Notes under the pieces: generated by a model
The model's database searches: none
The model's input: only the letters and a program-made list of their open reading frames with translations
What the model was told of the DNA's origin: nothing
Shown: piece after piece, positions 1-11,093 of the stretch
Position numbering within the stretch: the stretch's first letter is position 1
Layout: each line of letters opens with the position of its first letter
From: Ignelater luminosus
Taxonomy: Eukaryota; Arthropoda; Insecta; Coleoptera; Elateridae
Direction of reading: 5' to 3'
Length of the DNA stretch: 64,000 nucleotides
Assembly: GCA_011009095.1 (NCBI GenBank)
Contig: VTPC01090564.1
Span: forward strand, 1-64,000
Made by a program: the position numbers and the translations under genes

Positions 1-257
1 GATTGCACTTGATATAAGAATATCATATATATGTACAATAATGCAATGCGAGGCTTCCAAAAATAAGACCTGTTTTAGTGTCTACTATTTACTATGTAGG
101 ATTTACCACATAGCAGCCTTTATATAAGGTGTATGTTTTTACATTGTTTGCGGGAATCTCTCCCGGCGCCATCTAGTACCATACTGTTGTAGTGCAATCT
201 AAATTAGTTTATTATACTAGGTAGAAGTCTCTATTTGTATAAGAAGTTGCCTATACC
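1..257 (+). repeat. Left terminal inverted repeat of the 1-3733 element
   Basis: This is the reverse complement of 3474-3733 with few differences. It also carries a second, internal copy of its own first bases in inverted form (AGTGCAATCT near 191), so the tip motif GATTGCACT is repeated inside each arm. Confidence 0.85.
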
Positions 258-3200
258 CATAGCACAAAGAGAAAAACCATCTTGGATTACTAATTAAAAA
301 TGTATCACTTTATTTGCAATTTACTCCTTCTGTCTCGTTTTGCTTGTGATACGCCCGTTCGCGTCGATTTTGATTATTCACACCGCCTTCTCTAACTAAT
401 ACATTTCCACGTCAGTGTTTCAGACTGTTTACTTAATAAAGTAGTCTCTCTGACTGTTTTTCTTTGTCGTGTTTTAATGTTAGAAGGGTTAGATAAATTA
501 TTTTCGATTTTAAGTCCCAAGTTTCCCCTTTCTAACGATCCCAATTGGTATTCCTTCCGGCATGGGGTACCATAAGTCATGCTTCTTTCTCTTGGTAAGA
601 GATACAATAGTTGGCATTAATTCCTCTTTCAGACACCAATTTCTTATTAAGGAAGATGTAGTTTGCATGCGTTGAGAGATAATTGTGTCATGTTAATGTT
701 TCTTTCATAATTCTTTATGATATTCAGAAAGGGTTTTCTTGTAGTTTTCTCAGTTTCTTAGACATCCATCAAGGCATATCTCATTGAGCAACCTTTCGTT
801 TTAATGGCAGCTTTTTTTATAGTAACAAACAATTTTGTGGTTTATTGGCAGTAGTTTCAAGATTTTCAACATTGTCAATTTTATAATGAATAATAGAATT
901 ACACCAAAGTTTGTTTTATATTGCCCGATCATCAGGCTCTCAAGGTGAGGATCGATACAGTTTTTGATTGATTTTTAAAATTTCAGTTGATTTCAGGTTT
1001 TTAATATTTGAGAAGTTTTCTTCCTAATAAATTTATTTTTTAAACAAACAAAAACTGAATTGATAGTGACAGCCTGATGATGAAACAATCAACATATATA
1101 GCTATCTGTATTTCGAATAAATTTAGGAATATTTAGTGTAATTTATTTATCGATCATATTCAATTACTTCCTAATATTATCTATTTTATACAATTTATTT
1201 TGTATGTAATCTTTAGAATGTGTATAATATAAATTTATTTGGTTAACTGCATTATCTCCACTTGTTGATATTCAATAATTGTGCGGTTAACATTTTCATT
1301 GTGCAAAATTATAATTAAAACAGTCACAACAAATGAAGAATCTTTGGAAAAGATGTTTGTGTTTTAATAAACTAAGTTTGAGTAATGTAGAAATTTTCTT
1401 TATTGTTCTTGATAGACAGTTTTTTAATACTAGTGATTGTATCTAATTTTTGCTGCATGCAAAACTAGGATGACAACTTTTGAAATGTTTGCTGTTATTT
1501 AAGTCTAAAATTATAGAAAATTATTGGTTGCATTTTTTTACTTTTACAAAACACAAATTATTCAGAGACGAGGTTTAACTGTAGACGCAATGTATTACAG
1601 CTCTGTGTAATGGGTTGCCTATCCTGTTATTATTTTATGTTATAGAATTATTTTAAATCGTAATTTTCGAAATAATATCGAAATCACGTTTAAGAATTAT
1701 TTATAAAGCATGGCGATTATAAAATGTACTTTTATAAATGTAAACATGATATAAATAAATTTACAACATCAATACAATTGCGTTTTAATTTTTAAAAGTT
1801 TACTGGAATTAATATTATAATAGATCAGAATACTAAATCTAGTACAACAGCTTTTATAAATTCTAATAATAAAATAAAAAGTAACTATGTTAAGTGGTTA
1901 AATAGTTGTTGCTTAAAGTAATTAAACTGAATGTACTTGCCTTACAACTTTTATTTTTACCTGAACCTGCTATATTACACAATTTATTTCCATTTATCCT
2001 ATAAATTATAATGTTTACAATACTGATTGTAACTTACAGTTTTTATAGTATAAAATGCAGGAAGTTCTTTTGCAACAAGTAATAATTAAGTATGCAGGTA
2101 TAAATAATTGTTTAAAACTTTAAAACTTTATAATTGTTCCTGTTTATATGGAATTTCTTATTTGTCTATTTATTTATTTTTATGTGCTCTACAAATAATC
2201 ATTACTACTTGCTGTCGACAATACTATTAATAATAAACTTGTAATAATAAAGTCCAGTTTTCAATACCTAATTGTTTTAAATTTTTTATTTTAATTACAT
2301 TGTGGGTAGGTTCTATATTACGCATAATTAATTGCAATGAAAACATGCATACTTCAAATTATAATGGAATAGCTTAGATAAAAGTTATGTAAAATATTAC
2401 TTTCTAAGTGTTTTATGTTATGATTATCATAATTCCACCAAAGTGCATCTACGGTTTATTCATTTTCATTAAATATGAAATAACTAAAATATCAGAAAAA
2501 GTTTCTATTTAACTAGATGCCTGTGTGGAAAGCTTGACTGTTATAACTGCAATGATTCAAAATAATAAAACTTTAACTTTAAAGAGAACTATAAGAATTG
2601 GTAATTCCAAGATTGTCATCTTATGAACAACTAAATAATGTATTTGTTTAGTTTTTCATTATTAAATATATGCAGGACTTCCAGAAGATTGTTTCGATCT
2701 TATTTGATCTCATCGGTAGAGGATAATGAAGATCAATGTTTACATACTTTATACCAGACTCCTTTTCATTTTTTGAGAATATTTAAATTTCTATAGTAGA
2801 TAATAATTAAGCACGTACATGAAATATTTACATTTTACATTTACAAAGTTTTACATATAGAATGTTTGTCTTGTTATCCTATAAATATACTTCATACATA
2901 CACATATGCAAAATCCACAGAGGGAGTTGATCATCGTTAAGGAAAAATCTAATAATCTCTTGGAATTTTCCAATTTATTTTTCTTGTACTTGGAAAATTA
3001 CCAAAACCAATTAGGTCAAATAATGTGATACCAAATGCTTTTAAGATTTTATCTAAAGCTTAATCTGTTTCATAGTTTTATACAGAGCAATAAGGATTGT
3101 CCAATTTTTCCATTTTGTTTAAGTCTGTTATTATTGAGTTACACAAACGTTGATGATAATGTTTAACTACTCTATTTTCATAAATTGTTTTAATTATTTT

Positions 3201-3473
3201 TAGTTCAACATGAGACTATATTGAACTGTACACCAGAATACTTGGCACACTTACATATATCTTTATCAAAATTTGACAAAAAATCAATCAAAAACTGTAT
3301 CCATACTAACCTTAGATACAATTCTGTGAGAAGTTAAACGAATTTACTACAGTAATGCATCTACAAAAAAATCTTTTTGAAAAATTATGAACATCAACAT
3401 GACACAATTATCTCTCGACACATGCAAACTTCTATTTCCTTGATAAAGAAAGAAATTGGTAGTATAGTATAAT

Positions 3474-3733
3474 GGTATAGGCAACTTCTTATACAAATAG
3501 AGACTTCTACCAAGTATAATAAACTAATTTAGATTGCACTTCAACAGTATGGTACTAGATGGCGCCGGGAGAGATTCCCGCAAACAATGTAAAAACATAC
3601 ACCTTATATAAAGGCTGCTATTTGGTAAATCCTACAGAGTACATTGTAAAGACTAAAAAACAAGTCCTATTTTTTGGAAGCCTCGTATTGCATTATTGTA
3701 CATATATATGATATTCTTATATCAAGTGCAATC
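3474..3733 (-). repeat. Right terminal inverted repeat of the 1-3733 element
   Basis: Mate of the repeat at 1-257. The outer end is AAGTGCAATC at 3724-3733, followed by GGGGTTATAAATAAG, which is taken as flanking host DNA. Confidence 0.85.
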
Positions 3734-5337
3734 GGGGTTATAAATAAGTACAACATAATTTTAATTTTTGTAGGAAAGCAGAAAGGTGTGGTATATCGGC
3801 TAACGCGTTGCTTTTGCATTTGTAGGTCAGACTACCAAAATATAAAGACGTGGGTAAACTGATTGTGTCTTTAAAATTTTTTGCGGATTTTCTGAGCGGT
3901 GTGAGTCTAATCTTCATAGACTTAATTTTCCTATCACCATCTTATTTTCTCCGTAATTCAGTAACACAATTTAAAACAAATTAGATATTGTAACTTTCAA
4001 CTGCTTATGTTCTCATAATTTTATTAGGTTATGTGTAAGAAAACAAAAGCAAACAGAGTAATTAGTAAATATTCACAGCTTAAGAATAATATTTCACTAA
4101 GACTTCTTTTCTTTGAACTTCAAAAACAATGTCTTACATCATAAGTATGAAAAAATCTAGAAACTCAATATCAATTTCATCTTTGAATGGTACAGGGCTA
4201 GATCTAAATTTGATTTAGTACTACATAGGTTCGGATAAAAAGCGTGTTAGAATGCAAAATATTTTCTTGGTGTATCCATATCATACATAATCTTTTCCAC
4301 TGTCATTTCCTTTTCGTAAAAACAGGTAGGGACTTAAACCAAAAAAACTGTTTGGACAGAATCGAAGTTTCAATCATTATTGTTTATAATCGAGTCCACA
4401 ATTTTCACATTTCGTGCGTGTGGGGTAGATCAAATGGGAATTTTTGAAAAATATCGAAACTCTGATTTCGATTATGATCTTATACACGATCATATCTAAA
4501 ATGATTTTTAAATTGTAGTCTTGTCGCTAAGCTAGACAAGAAATTTATACTAGGAGAACCAAAAAAGCTGAGGAGTTTATGGTACAAAAAACAAAACACA
4601 TAATTACAGTCATTATGCAGATATCACTTTTAAAATTTGTTCAAATGACTAGACATTCAGGACTTTTATACAAATAACACTTGTATTTCGTCTGATTCGC
4701 TTTTGGTTTCTTTCCCTCATTCCTACAAAAGTAGAGTATTTTTATTGTTATCTGAAAAACACAGTATTTTTCTGAATCTTGACAAGCAAACTAAAAGATT
4801 CATAACTTCCGCGGGCAAAGACTACCACTACTAGTGTAAAGTACTGAGTCAGGCGCAGATGTATTATTTAAGTTGGCAGGTGTATCATGACTGGTGGAAA
4901 TATTTGGGCCAGGTGCTGCTGTCTTACCGACGTTGGCAAGAGTGTGCTGCTCCTTCTAGTGTCTTACAAGTTTCGACCAAACCTCACCTAAGATCGATAC
5001 AGACGTTGTATACTCTATTTACTCTGGAGGAATAAATACACTCGCTTGGCATTACGTTTGTTGTAGAAGATGAAATACACGCTGTCGATTTTGCATGTAA
5101 TGTGGAGAATTACGGGTATTTGTGAGCTTTTGAATGTAATGTGTAAGATTGCTTGTGTCCAGGAGTAATAAGCAGGGCAACGTGCTACCAATTAAAGGAA
5201 TTCCAATTGGTTGACAGGTGACAGTTGTTTATATGCTAACCAATTACGAGGTTTTTCATTGGCATCACGTTGTCGTACTAATTGATAACCAAGATAATTT
5301 GCCCGTACGACAAAGTAATACAACAATAAGAAGTAGT
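3734..5337. other. Spacer without recognised gene
   Basis: AT-rich sequence with only short chance reading frames. The part from about 4830 to 5060 is more GC-rich. It includes GCCAGGTGCTGCTGTCTTAC (about 4909-4928), echoed near 9549 as GCCAGGTGCTGGTGTCTTAC with a following TTTGCAAGAG, so the two places share a short unclassified repeat. Confidence 0.5.
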
Positions 5338-5730
5338 GATTAATTGACGTTGATTCGAGCTTGAAGATTTTCAAGATTTAGTACTGGTGTTTGGTAAATA
5401 ATCTTCTTATGGTGTCCTCATAAAAAGTAATCGAGAACGCTAAAGTGGGAAACTTCGGTCGCCATGGTACTGGACCACCATGACCGATTCATCTTCCAGG
5501 AGATTCTGTATCATCAATCTATAACCACATATTTATAAGAATTGGGTGGAGAATATCGTCCTTGTACACTAGTAATATGATAAGGATATAGGCCTTATTC
5601 TTGGAGAATTCTGTGAACAGTTAAAGTTATACCTCGTGTACTTCTTCCGGGATTGTTCTTGATTGCTTGAAGAACAGCATGTTCTGTTTCAAGTGTCGTA
5701 ACATGTTCATGGTCTGCTCCAATCAAGATA
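5338..5730 (-). mobile_element. Tc1/mariner-superfamily transposase fossil, DD41D-like
   Basis: Read on the minus strand, the upper part gives an HTH-type segment with AIKNNPGRSTRGI, then a recognition-helix stretch HRILQE, a stop, and GLYPYH. The lower part gives GRXIGHGGPVPW followed by a decayed equivalent of the RSPDLTPLDFFLWG box, then YQTPVLNLENLQARI. In intact relatives WIGRGGP lies between the second and third catalytic aspartates, and PYH lies well before the first. The middle of the catalytic domain is therefore deleted here. There are stops and frame changes throughout. Assignment to the DD41D branch is from memory of the box spacing; membership of the Tc1/mariner superfamily is firmer. 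No terminal inverted repeats were located. Confidence 0.65.
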
Positions 5731-7718
5731 TGAAGTAGGTGCTAAATTACTTTTTTCTCCCAATCTTAGATCTTGTATTGCAAGGTATTGACAAATAAAT
5801 GACATTTGTGTTTTTCTGAAACTTGAACAAGCATAGCACACTAATACATCACATAAGCGCAGTGTTATCAGTTGTGCAAAAAAAAGTCTAACAATTGTTT
5901 TCCGAAAGACTAGACGTCCAAGAAAGATTTTAATAGCATACTTACTTATTTAATTTATAAGGGAAAATCCCTACTTACTTTATGTACGACCTTTTTGATA
6001 CACCCTGCATACCAGGTTAAAAAGAAATCGGGAGGTACGTAATACATGGTGTTTTCTAAGGTATAGAGAAAACTTTAGTTACCAATGCTGGTCACAAAAA
6101 TAAAACAAAAACCCCAATAAATTTTTTTCCTAAAGTGTTAAAGAGTTAAAATTTTAGGTCCCTCATATTTAGCGTATCACTGATAGACTAACAAAAAGTG
6201 GTAGGCTGCTGTGATTGTATTCCGTTATAACAGCAGCGGGTTAAAGCAAAAAGTGAGACAATGCTCGATATTCTCACTTAATGATTTTCCATGGCAACAA
6301 ATCTTACCCTTTCTCTTATTATTCAGATGAGATAAAGCTATATCGTTTTATTTAAATTGTAATCATGACGTTAATTTCAACCACGATATGAAAATACTCG
6401 CCAATGTGATTTTATTAGATTTTTGATCAAAAGAAAGTTGTGTAGTGAAGTAATAATTAGATGATTTTAAATAATTCAATTACTCTTTAAGAATTAGAAA
6501 AATAAATAAGTAAGGGAACGTTTTGAAGACACAAATTCGTTAAATTATTTTTAGTATTTATTTACCTTTAAAATGCTCTAGCTTTTTTATTGTTACTGAT
6601 AGAAATTTGTTTGCTGACATTTTTGATATGCTTTGATGCGTTCTACTTAGTGTTAAAGTTTCCTGCATACTTTCGAAAACACCCTGTATATAACTAAATA
6701 TAAGTTTTTATGTTTATGTACCTAATCTGAAAATTGATGTTTTATCGCATTTTGTGTAAACGATTACAAAAAATTTTGTGTGGCTTGACAGAGCATTCGT
6801 ATCGAAAATAGTTGCTGTCATAATTATCAATACAATTTCAACTATAGAACAAAAACTGTTTTTTTTTGTAATTGTTTTGTAAGGTATGTATAGTCCAGTA
6901 GTATTGGACATTTTGTTAAGTAAACATATAAGATTTGCAATAAACTGGGTATACAGGGTTATTCACGTACGATGATTTAATTAGACTTTTTAAGACTGAT
7001 GGAGCTTTTTAAAAATTTAAACTAGTATAGCTTTATTTGATCTTAATAAAAAAATGACAAAATCGGTTGCCATGGTAGTTAGAAAATGTTTAAGTCATCA
7101 ATCAACCCAGCATCTTTAGATTTAGGTAATTTTTATTGGAGAGAATCTTGAGTTTCCCAAAATGGTGAATCAGCGTTATAGCCCAGTAAAAATAGAATTT
7201 GTCCCAAAACCAATTAGGGAAAGCTGAGTTTTGGTATATACTTAGTTCGCAATAACAGGAGTCTGCACGTGTCTTCTGTTTGCTTCTTTCGCTAGGCACT
7301 TCCAAACATTGAAATTGCCAGTTCGTTGTAATTCTTTTCTAACTTTCAACTAGTTAGAATTTCCTGACAATCTTTTTTTATTTTATTTTTAAAAGAGTAC
7401 TGAAAATTTATTATAATAGGTAATTGCGACGGTGTGAATCAGCAAAAGAGCTTTGAGTCAAAAATGTCTTTTGGTCAACATCTCCCAGTCTTGGTACTTC
7501 ATCATCTTTGCAAACTCAGGCAGAATCTTTTGTCAAATTTTCTATTTACCTAAATGTAGAAAAATTGTTATTGGAGCTAACCCTTCGTTTTTAGCAAATA
7601 GTCTAAATAATATATGAAGCACGTCGTAACTACCTGTATATAAAAGTTTAAAGCTCCTTTAAATACGTAAAAAAAAGTATAGTAGTAAACCGTTGTTTCA
7701 AAATACCTAGCATTTACG
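5731..7718. other. Spacer with one small inverted-repeat pair
   Basis: No gene is supported. At 6679-6690 the sequence reads ACACCCTGTATA and at 6950-6960 TATACAGGGTT, a facing pair about 270 bp apart that could bound a MITE. A further half motif TACACCCTGCAT is at about 5999. The reading frames at 6714-6911 and 7102-7305 on the minus strand show no family motif. Confidence 0.4.
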
Positions 7719-9540
7719 TTAACCCATTAATGCCTATCATATGATATATCATACCCAAACAGTTTTCTAGGTTTTGTTTTGTTTCTATCCAAAGCAGTTC
7801 CGAAAGCTGTGATACATCGACACATAATGTATTAGTGCTTTTACACAGTGATTATTGTTGAACAAGATTGTGGAACTCAGTGATAAACTTTTGTAAGTTT
7901 GTTTTTGAACCAAATTATTCCAGTAAAGTAAGGTTATGTTTATTATTTCGTTGTGTTTGACATTTATTATTTATATAACTGTATAAACTGGTTACCTATT
8001 AGTCAAATAAGAGTATACAAGTTTAGAAACTTGACATATTATTTAAGAGCTTGCAAATCTTGCGTATGAAATTTCATATCATAGGCGTTATACCGTTTTA
8101 TTGCAGAAGAAGATTCTACAATACAATACAAAGAGTTTTTCAATTATCTGAAGGAGTTGGTCGAAGAGCATGAAGGTTTCGATGCAGTAAGAGGTTGGAA
8201 CCATTTAGATTTGGTTTTATTGCCATTAAAAGATGACGAAGACAATGTTAGTTAGGAAGTTAGGAAGAAGGAAATTTCGGAATATTAAAAAAAACCAATA
8301 AAGATACTTGCGGTTTCTGAAGCTTGTGAAGAAAAAGAGCTAAATCTAAGCCTACATGAAAGTGATGAAGAATTCTTTGAATCATTCCTAAAAGATGCAA
8401 AACAATAGAAGTAAAGAGAAAACTATTTCGGGAAAAAAGCTGTATAGGAAAAACAGAAACTGGAAAATAAAGATTTTGAAGTCTAGAGTAGAAAAATAAA
8501 AATAGAGAAAACGCCAGAATCTAACTTCCCCTGTAGACTTATTCAAAATGTTTTTTCAAAAGATTCTTGCAGTATATTTGCGAGGAATTGAAGAAATATG
8601 CAACTTTTAAAGGAAATCATGATTTTTCTCTATCTCTAAGTAAAATGTTACTTGGGTATAATAATGCTGTCTGGACATAACAAGTTTTTTTTCCAGAAGA
8701 ATGTATACTGACAGACAAAACCACTGGCTGCTAATAGTATTTCACGTGATAAGTTGAGATTATTCATCCTTAGATAAAGCTTTGGAGCTATACTATGGAC
8801 AGCACAATATGAAACAATTCGGTATGGTTTTAAATTTTGGCGTCTCTCTCTACGTTTGAAGGTTACATATTGAAGTTTAAAGATGATAAAACATTTGGAG
8901 CATCTGTAAGTGAAACATTGTGCCTGGATATGTTACCTAATGATAGTTTTGTCTTTTTTTGATAATTTCTTCAATTTCTTGTCTTAGCTGAAAATCTTAA
9001 AAGAGAACAACATAAGTTGCATAGGTACAATTCGTTTAGACAGGATAGAGAAAGCCCCTTTGAAAGATTTAAAATAAAAGTCTGGGAAGTTTTCATGTAT
9101 TAGAAGATGTAGGCAGACACAGTGTAAACCATGGTTGCAGAAAGAAAAGCAGTATGTTCCAACAGATCAATCCAGTCTAGTAAATCTATACAATCAAGGA
9201 ATGGGTGGTGTTGATTTATTTGATAAAACGAAAGGGCACTACCACATAACATCCGTTTTAAAAAATGGTACTGGCCTTTTACCCGCTTCTGCATCAATGG
9301 TGCTTTGGTAAACATGTGGATTTTGTACAGGTTTGTTCTTCTAAAAGTTAGTTTGCTAGAATTTATGAAATATGTTGTACTGTCTCTTCTCGCGGTTTCA
9401 GAATATCTTTCTGGACCAAAACCAAAATGTAGTCGTAACATACAGCAAGAAGTGAGGTTTGATAGAAAAGATCACACAAAGTCAATGTGCACACTGGAAA
9501 AAGTGCGCTAGATTTATTTGTGCTTATATAGGTTTGCAAG
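7719..9540 (+). mobile_element. Decayed piggyBac transposon
   Basis: The 5' end is TTAACCCATTAATGCC at 7719, a TTAA target plus a CCC-type piggyBac tip that matches the tip of the element at 16683. Downstream frames carry, in order: an acidic N-terminal part (AEEDSTIQYKEFFNYL; HESDEEFFESFLKDAK), the TPESNFPCRLIQ/PVDLFKMFF region (about 8515-8560), IRYGFKFW and FEGYILKFKDD (about 8815-8890), then YNQGMGGVDLFDKTKG (about 9190-9235) and IRFKKWYWPFTRFCINGALV (about 9250-9310). The last is the conserved C-terminal DDE segment. A possible Cys-rich tail (SQCAHWKKCARFIC) follows near 9482-9525. Several stops and frame shifts break it. No matching 3' inverted tip was found, so the 3' end is lost or unrecognised. 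Confidence 0.85.
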
Positions 9541-9619
9541 TACTTGTGCCAGGTGCTGGTGTCTTACAAAAATTTGCAAGAGAACCGTAAGTGGTTCAGT
9601 GGTTCTGTGGACGGAGAGA

Positions 9620-9900
9620 ACATGAGCTAGTCCATTTTGATTTATTTATAACATACACTTTCAAAAGGTGATGCAACGGTTAAGGTTTGTTTTACCATCT
9701 TAAAGCGTCCTCGTTCCAGGTTATTTTCATTTTAACGAAGAAACTGAGCTTCTGGCTCATCTTCAGTTACATCCAGTAATTGAACCGTATCTTCATCCTC
9801 AGCAAGCTGTTGCGGGAGAAGTCTACTGTTATCACTTTGCCGGCAGGCGTACTTGAAAAGAATTTGATGCTCTGCTGACTTACAAGTACAACCAAGTTGG
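9620..9900 (-). other. Coding-like remnant, unassigned
   Basis: On the minus strand an open stretch of about 55 codons reads LGCTCKSAEHQILFKYACRQ, then an acidic piece with LAEDEDTVQLLDVTEDEPEA, then a stop near 9735. The cysteine spacing and acidic tail look like the end of a transposon protein rather than chance, but no family is recognised. The base composition is richer in GC than its flanks. Confidence 0.25.
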
Positions 9901-10235
9901 ATAAGACTGCGTTTTTTTTTCTCTCGCTATATCTTTCGTTTTTGTGTCTGCAAAACGGTATTTCTTCTATTAGAAGTTGTACGTGACACGACTAGCATCA
10001 GTATTTGCAGTCGTTCTTGTTTGACTGATAATGGTAGAATGTAGTGGTTGCCAACTCTGTCTGATATATCTATGGTGATGTGTAGTTGTGTATAGTGTCT
10101 TTGCTGTATGGACAACTTTTTTTATTGAAGAACTGTAAAATGTACTGCTGAAACAAAGAAATTAAAATATTTTCCAAATCTAATTTCTATATTCGCATCC
10201 ATAAATAGTACTGACCACAAACGTTTCATAGTAAA

Positions 10236-11060
10236 TACGAGGTTGGTCTGAAAAGTTTCCGACCTCAACGTGAAGATGGCAGCACTCGTAAATAAAAGCT
10301 ACTGAATTTCGTTGTTCATCTGTTGACAGTTACTCACCAAAGTTTCAGCCATTTTGGACGCGCAGTTTTTATGTAACAATCGTTTGAGTGAGTTGATGTG
10401 AGTTTTTTTGTGAAAATGGACAAAATCGAGTATCGAGCTGTCATTAAATATTTGTTTTTGAAAGGCAATACGCCTTCGCAAATAAAAGATGAGTTGGATT
10501 CTGTGTATGGGGACTCTGCACCATCATTTACCACAGTGAAATTTTGGGCTGCTGAATTTAAACGTGGCCGTAAGAGCTTGGGAGACGATGAACGTTCGGG
10601 ACGTCCAAAAACTGCAACTACCGACGAAAACATCGCCAAAGTTCACCAAATGGTGCTAGACGACCGCCGAATTAAAGTGAGAGAGATAGCAGAGGTTATG
10701 AACATGTCAAAAGAACGTGTTTGTCACATATTAAATCAACATTTAGGCATGAGAAAGCTGTCCGCGCGTTGGGTGCCGCGTTTGCTCACGTTAGACCAAA
10801 AACGTGTTCGAATGAATATTTCCAACGCTCTTTTGGCGCAGTTTCGGCGAAATAAATCCGAGTTTTGGCGCCGATTAATTACTGTAGATGAAACTTGGAT
10901 ACATCATTATACACCCGAAACAAAAATACAGTCCAAACAGTGGACTGCAAAGGGTGAACCGGCTCCAAAAAAAGCAAAACCTGTTTTTTCGGCTGGGAAA
11001 GTGATGGCGACTGTTTTTTGGGATAGTCATGAAGTTATTTTAATCGAATATTTACAAAAT
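10236..11060 (+). mobile_element. Mariner transposon, irritans-like, 3'-truncated
   Basis: The left end reads TACGAGGTTGGTCTGAAAAG from 10236, a mariner-type inverted-repeat tip after a TA. The transposase frame starts about 160 bp inside. Similarity stops near 11057, inside the transposase, and no partner inverted repeat follows. The truncation point is followed by ATACCAGACTGGTAACTGGTAT, which holds a 7 bp inverted pair and may mark the break or an insertion scar. Confidence 0.85.
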
Positions 11061-11093
11061 ACTATTTGGGGGATACTGATACCAGACTGGTAA
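10398..11093 (+). pseudogene. Mariner transposase, N-terminal two thirds
   Basis: A single open frame of 231 codons. The natural start is probably the Met at codon 7 (10416; MDKIEYRAVIKYLFLKG), which matches mariner N-termini. It carries the paired HTH region (codons 7-125), the linker WVPRLLT (codons 125-131), the first catalytic Asp in TVDETWIHHY (Asp164) and KVMATVFWDSHEVILIEYLQ (codons 201-220). From codon 221 the sequence is unrelated. The second and third catalytic aspartates (HQDNAPAH and SPDLAPSD boxes) are absent, so it cannot cut or join DNA. DNA binding through the HTH is conceivable. The lack of any stop in 220 codons suggests a fairly recent copy. The family is usually about 345 residues long. 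Confidence 0.85.

Larger units (their letters stand above)
1..3733. mobile_element. Long-TIR non-autonomous DNA element
   Basis: Bases 1-257 match the reverse complement of 3474-3733 at roughly 95% identity by eye. Both ends begin GATTGCACTTGATATAAG and both contain CGGGAATCTCTCCCGGCGCC. Weaker inverted similarity continues inward: 640-720 pairs with about 3375-3450, and 910-980 with about 3265-3335, so the arms were once near 1 kb. The left arm holds about 380 bp (258-637) that the right arm lacks. The core (980-3265) is very AT-rich and has no recognisable coding region, so the element would depend on enzymes supplied elsewhere. The left end coincides with base 1, so the true end and any target duplication cannot be seen. 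Family is unassigned; foldback-like or long-TIR MITE are both possible. Confidence 0.8.

Noticed and set aside
3455-3480. tRNA-like string GTAGTATAGTATAATGGTATAG
   Set aside because: No cloverleaf or B box follows; it belongs to the inner edge of the right inverted repeat.
1-3733. Reading the long-TIR element as a Polinton
   Set aside because: Long inverted repeats alone do not suffice; none of the Polinton proteins is visible and the tip sequence is not typical.
3674-3862. Plus-strand frame of 62 codons at the right end of the long-TIR element
   Set aside because: It straddles the element border and has no motif.
9100-9441. Open frame of 113 codons on the minus strand
   Set aside because: Antisense shadow of the piggyBac C-terminal region on the plus strand.
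10334-10639. Open frame of 101 codons on the minus strand
   Set aside because: Antisense shadow of the mariner transposase at 10398.
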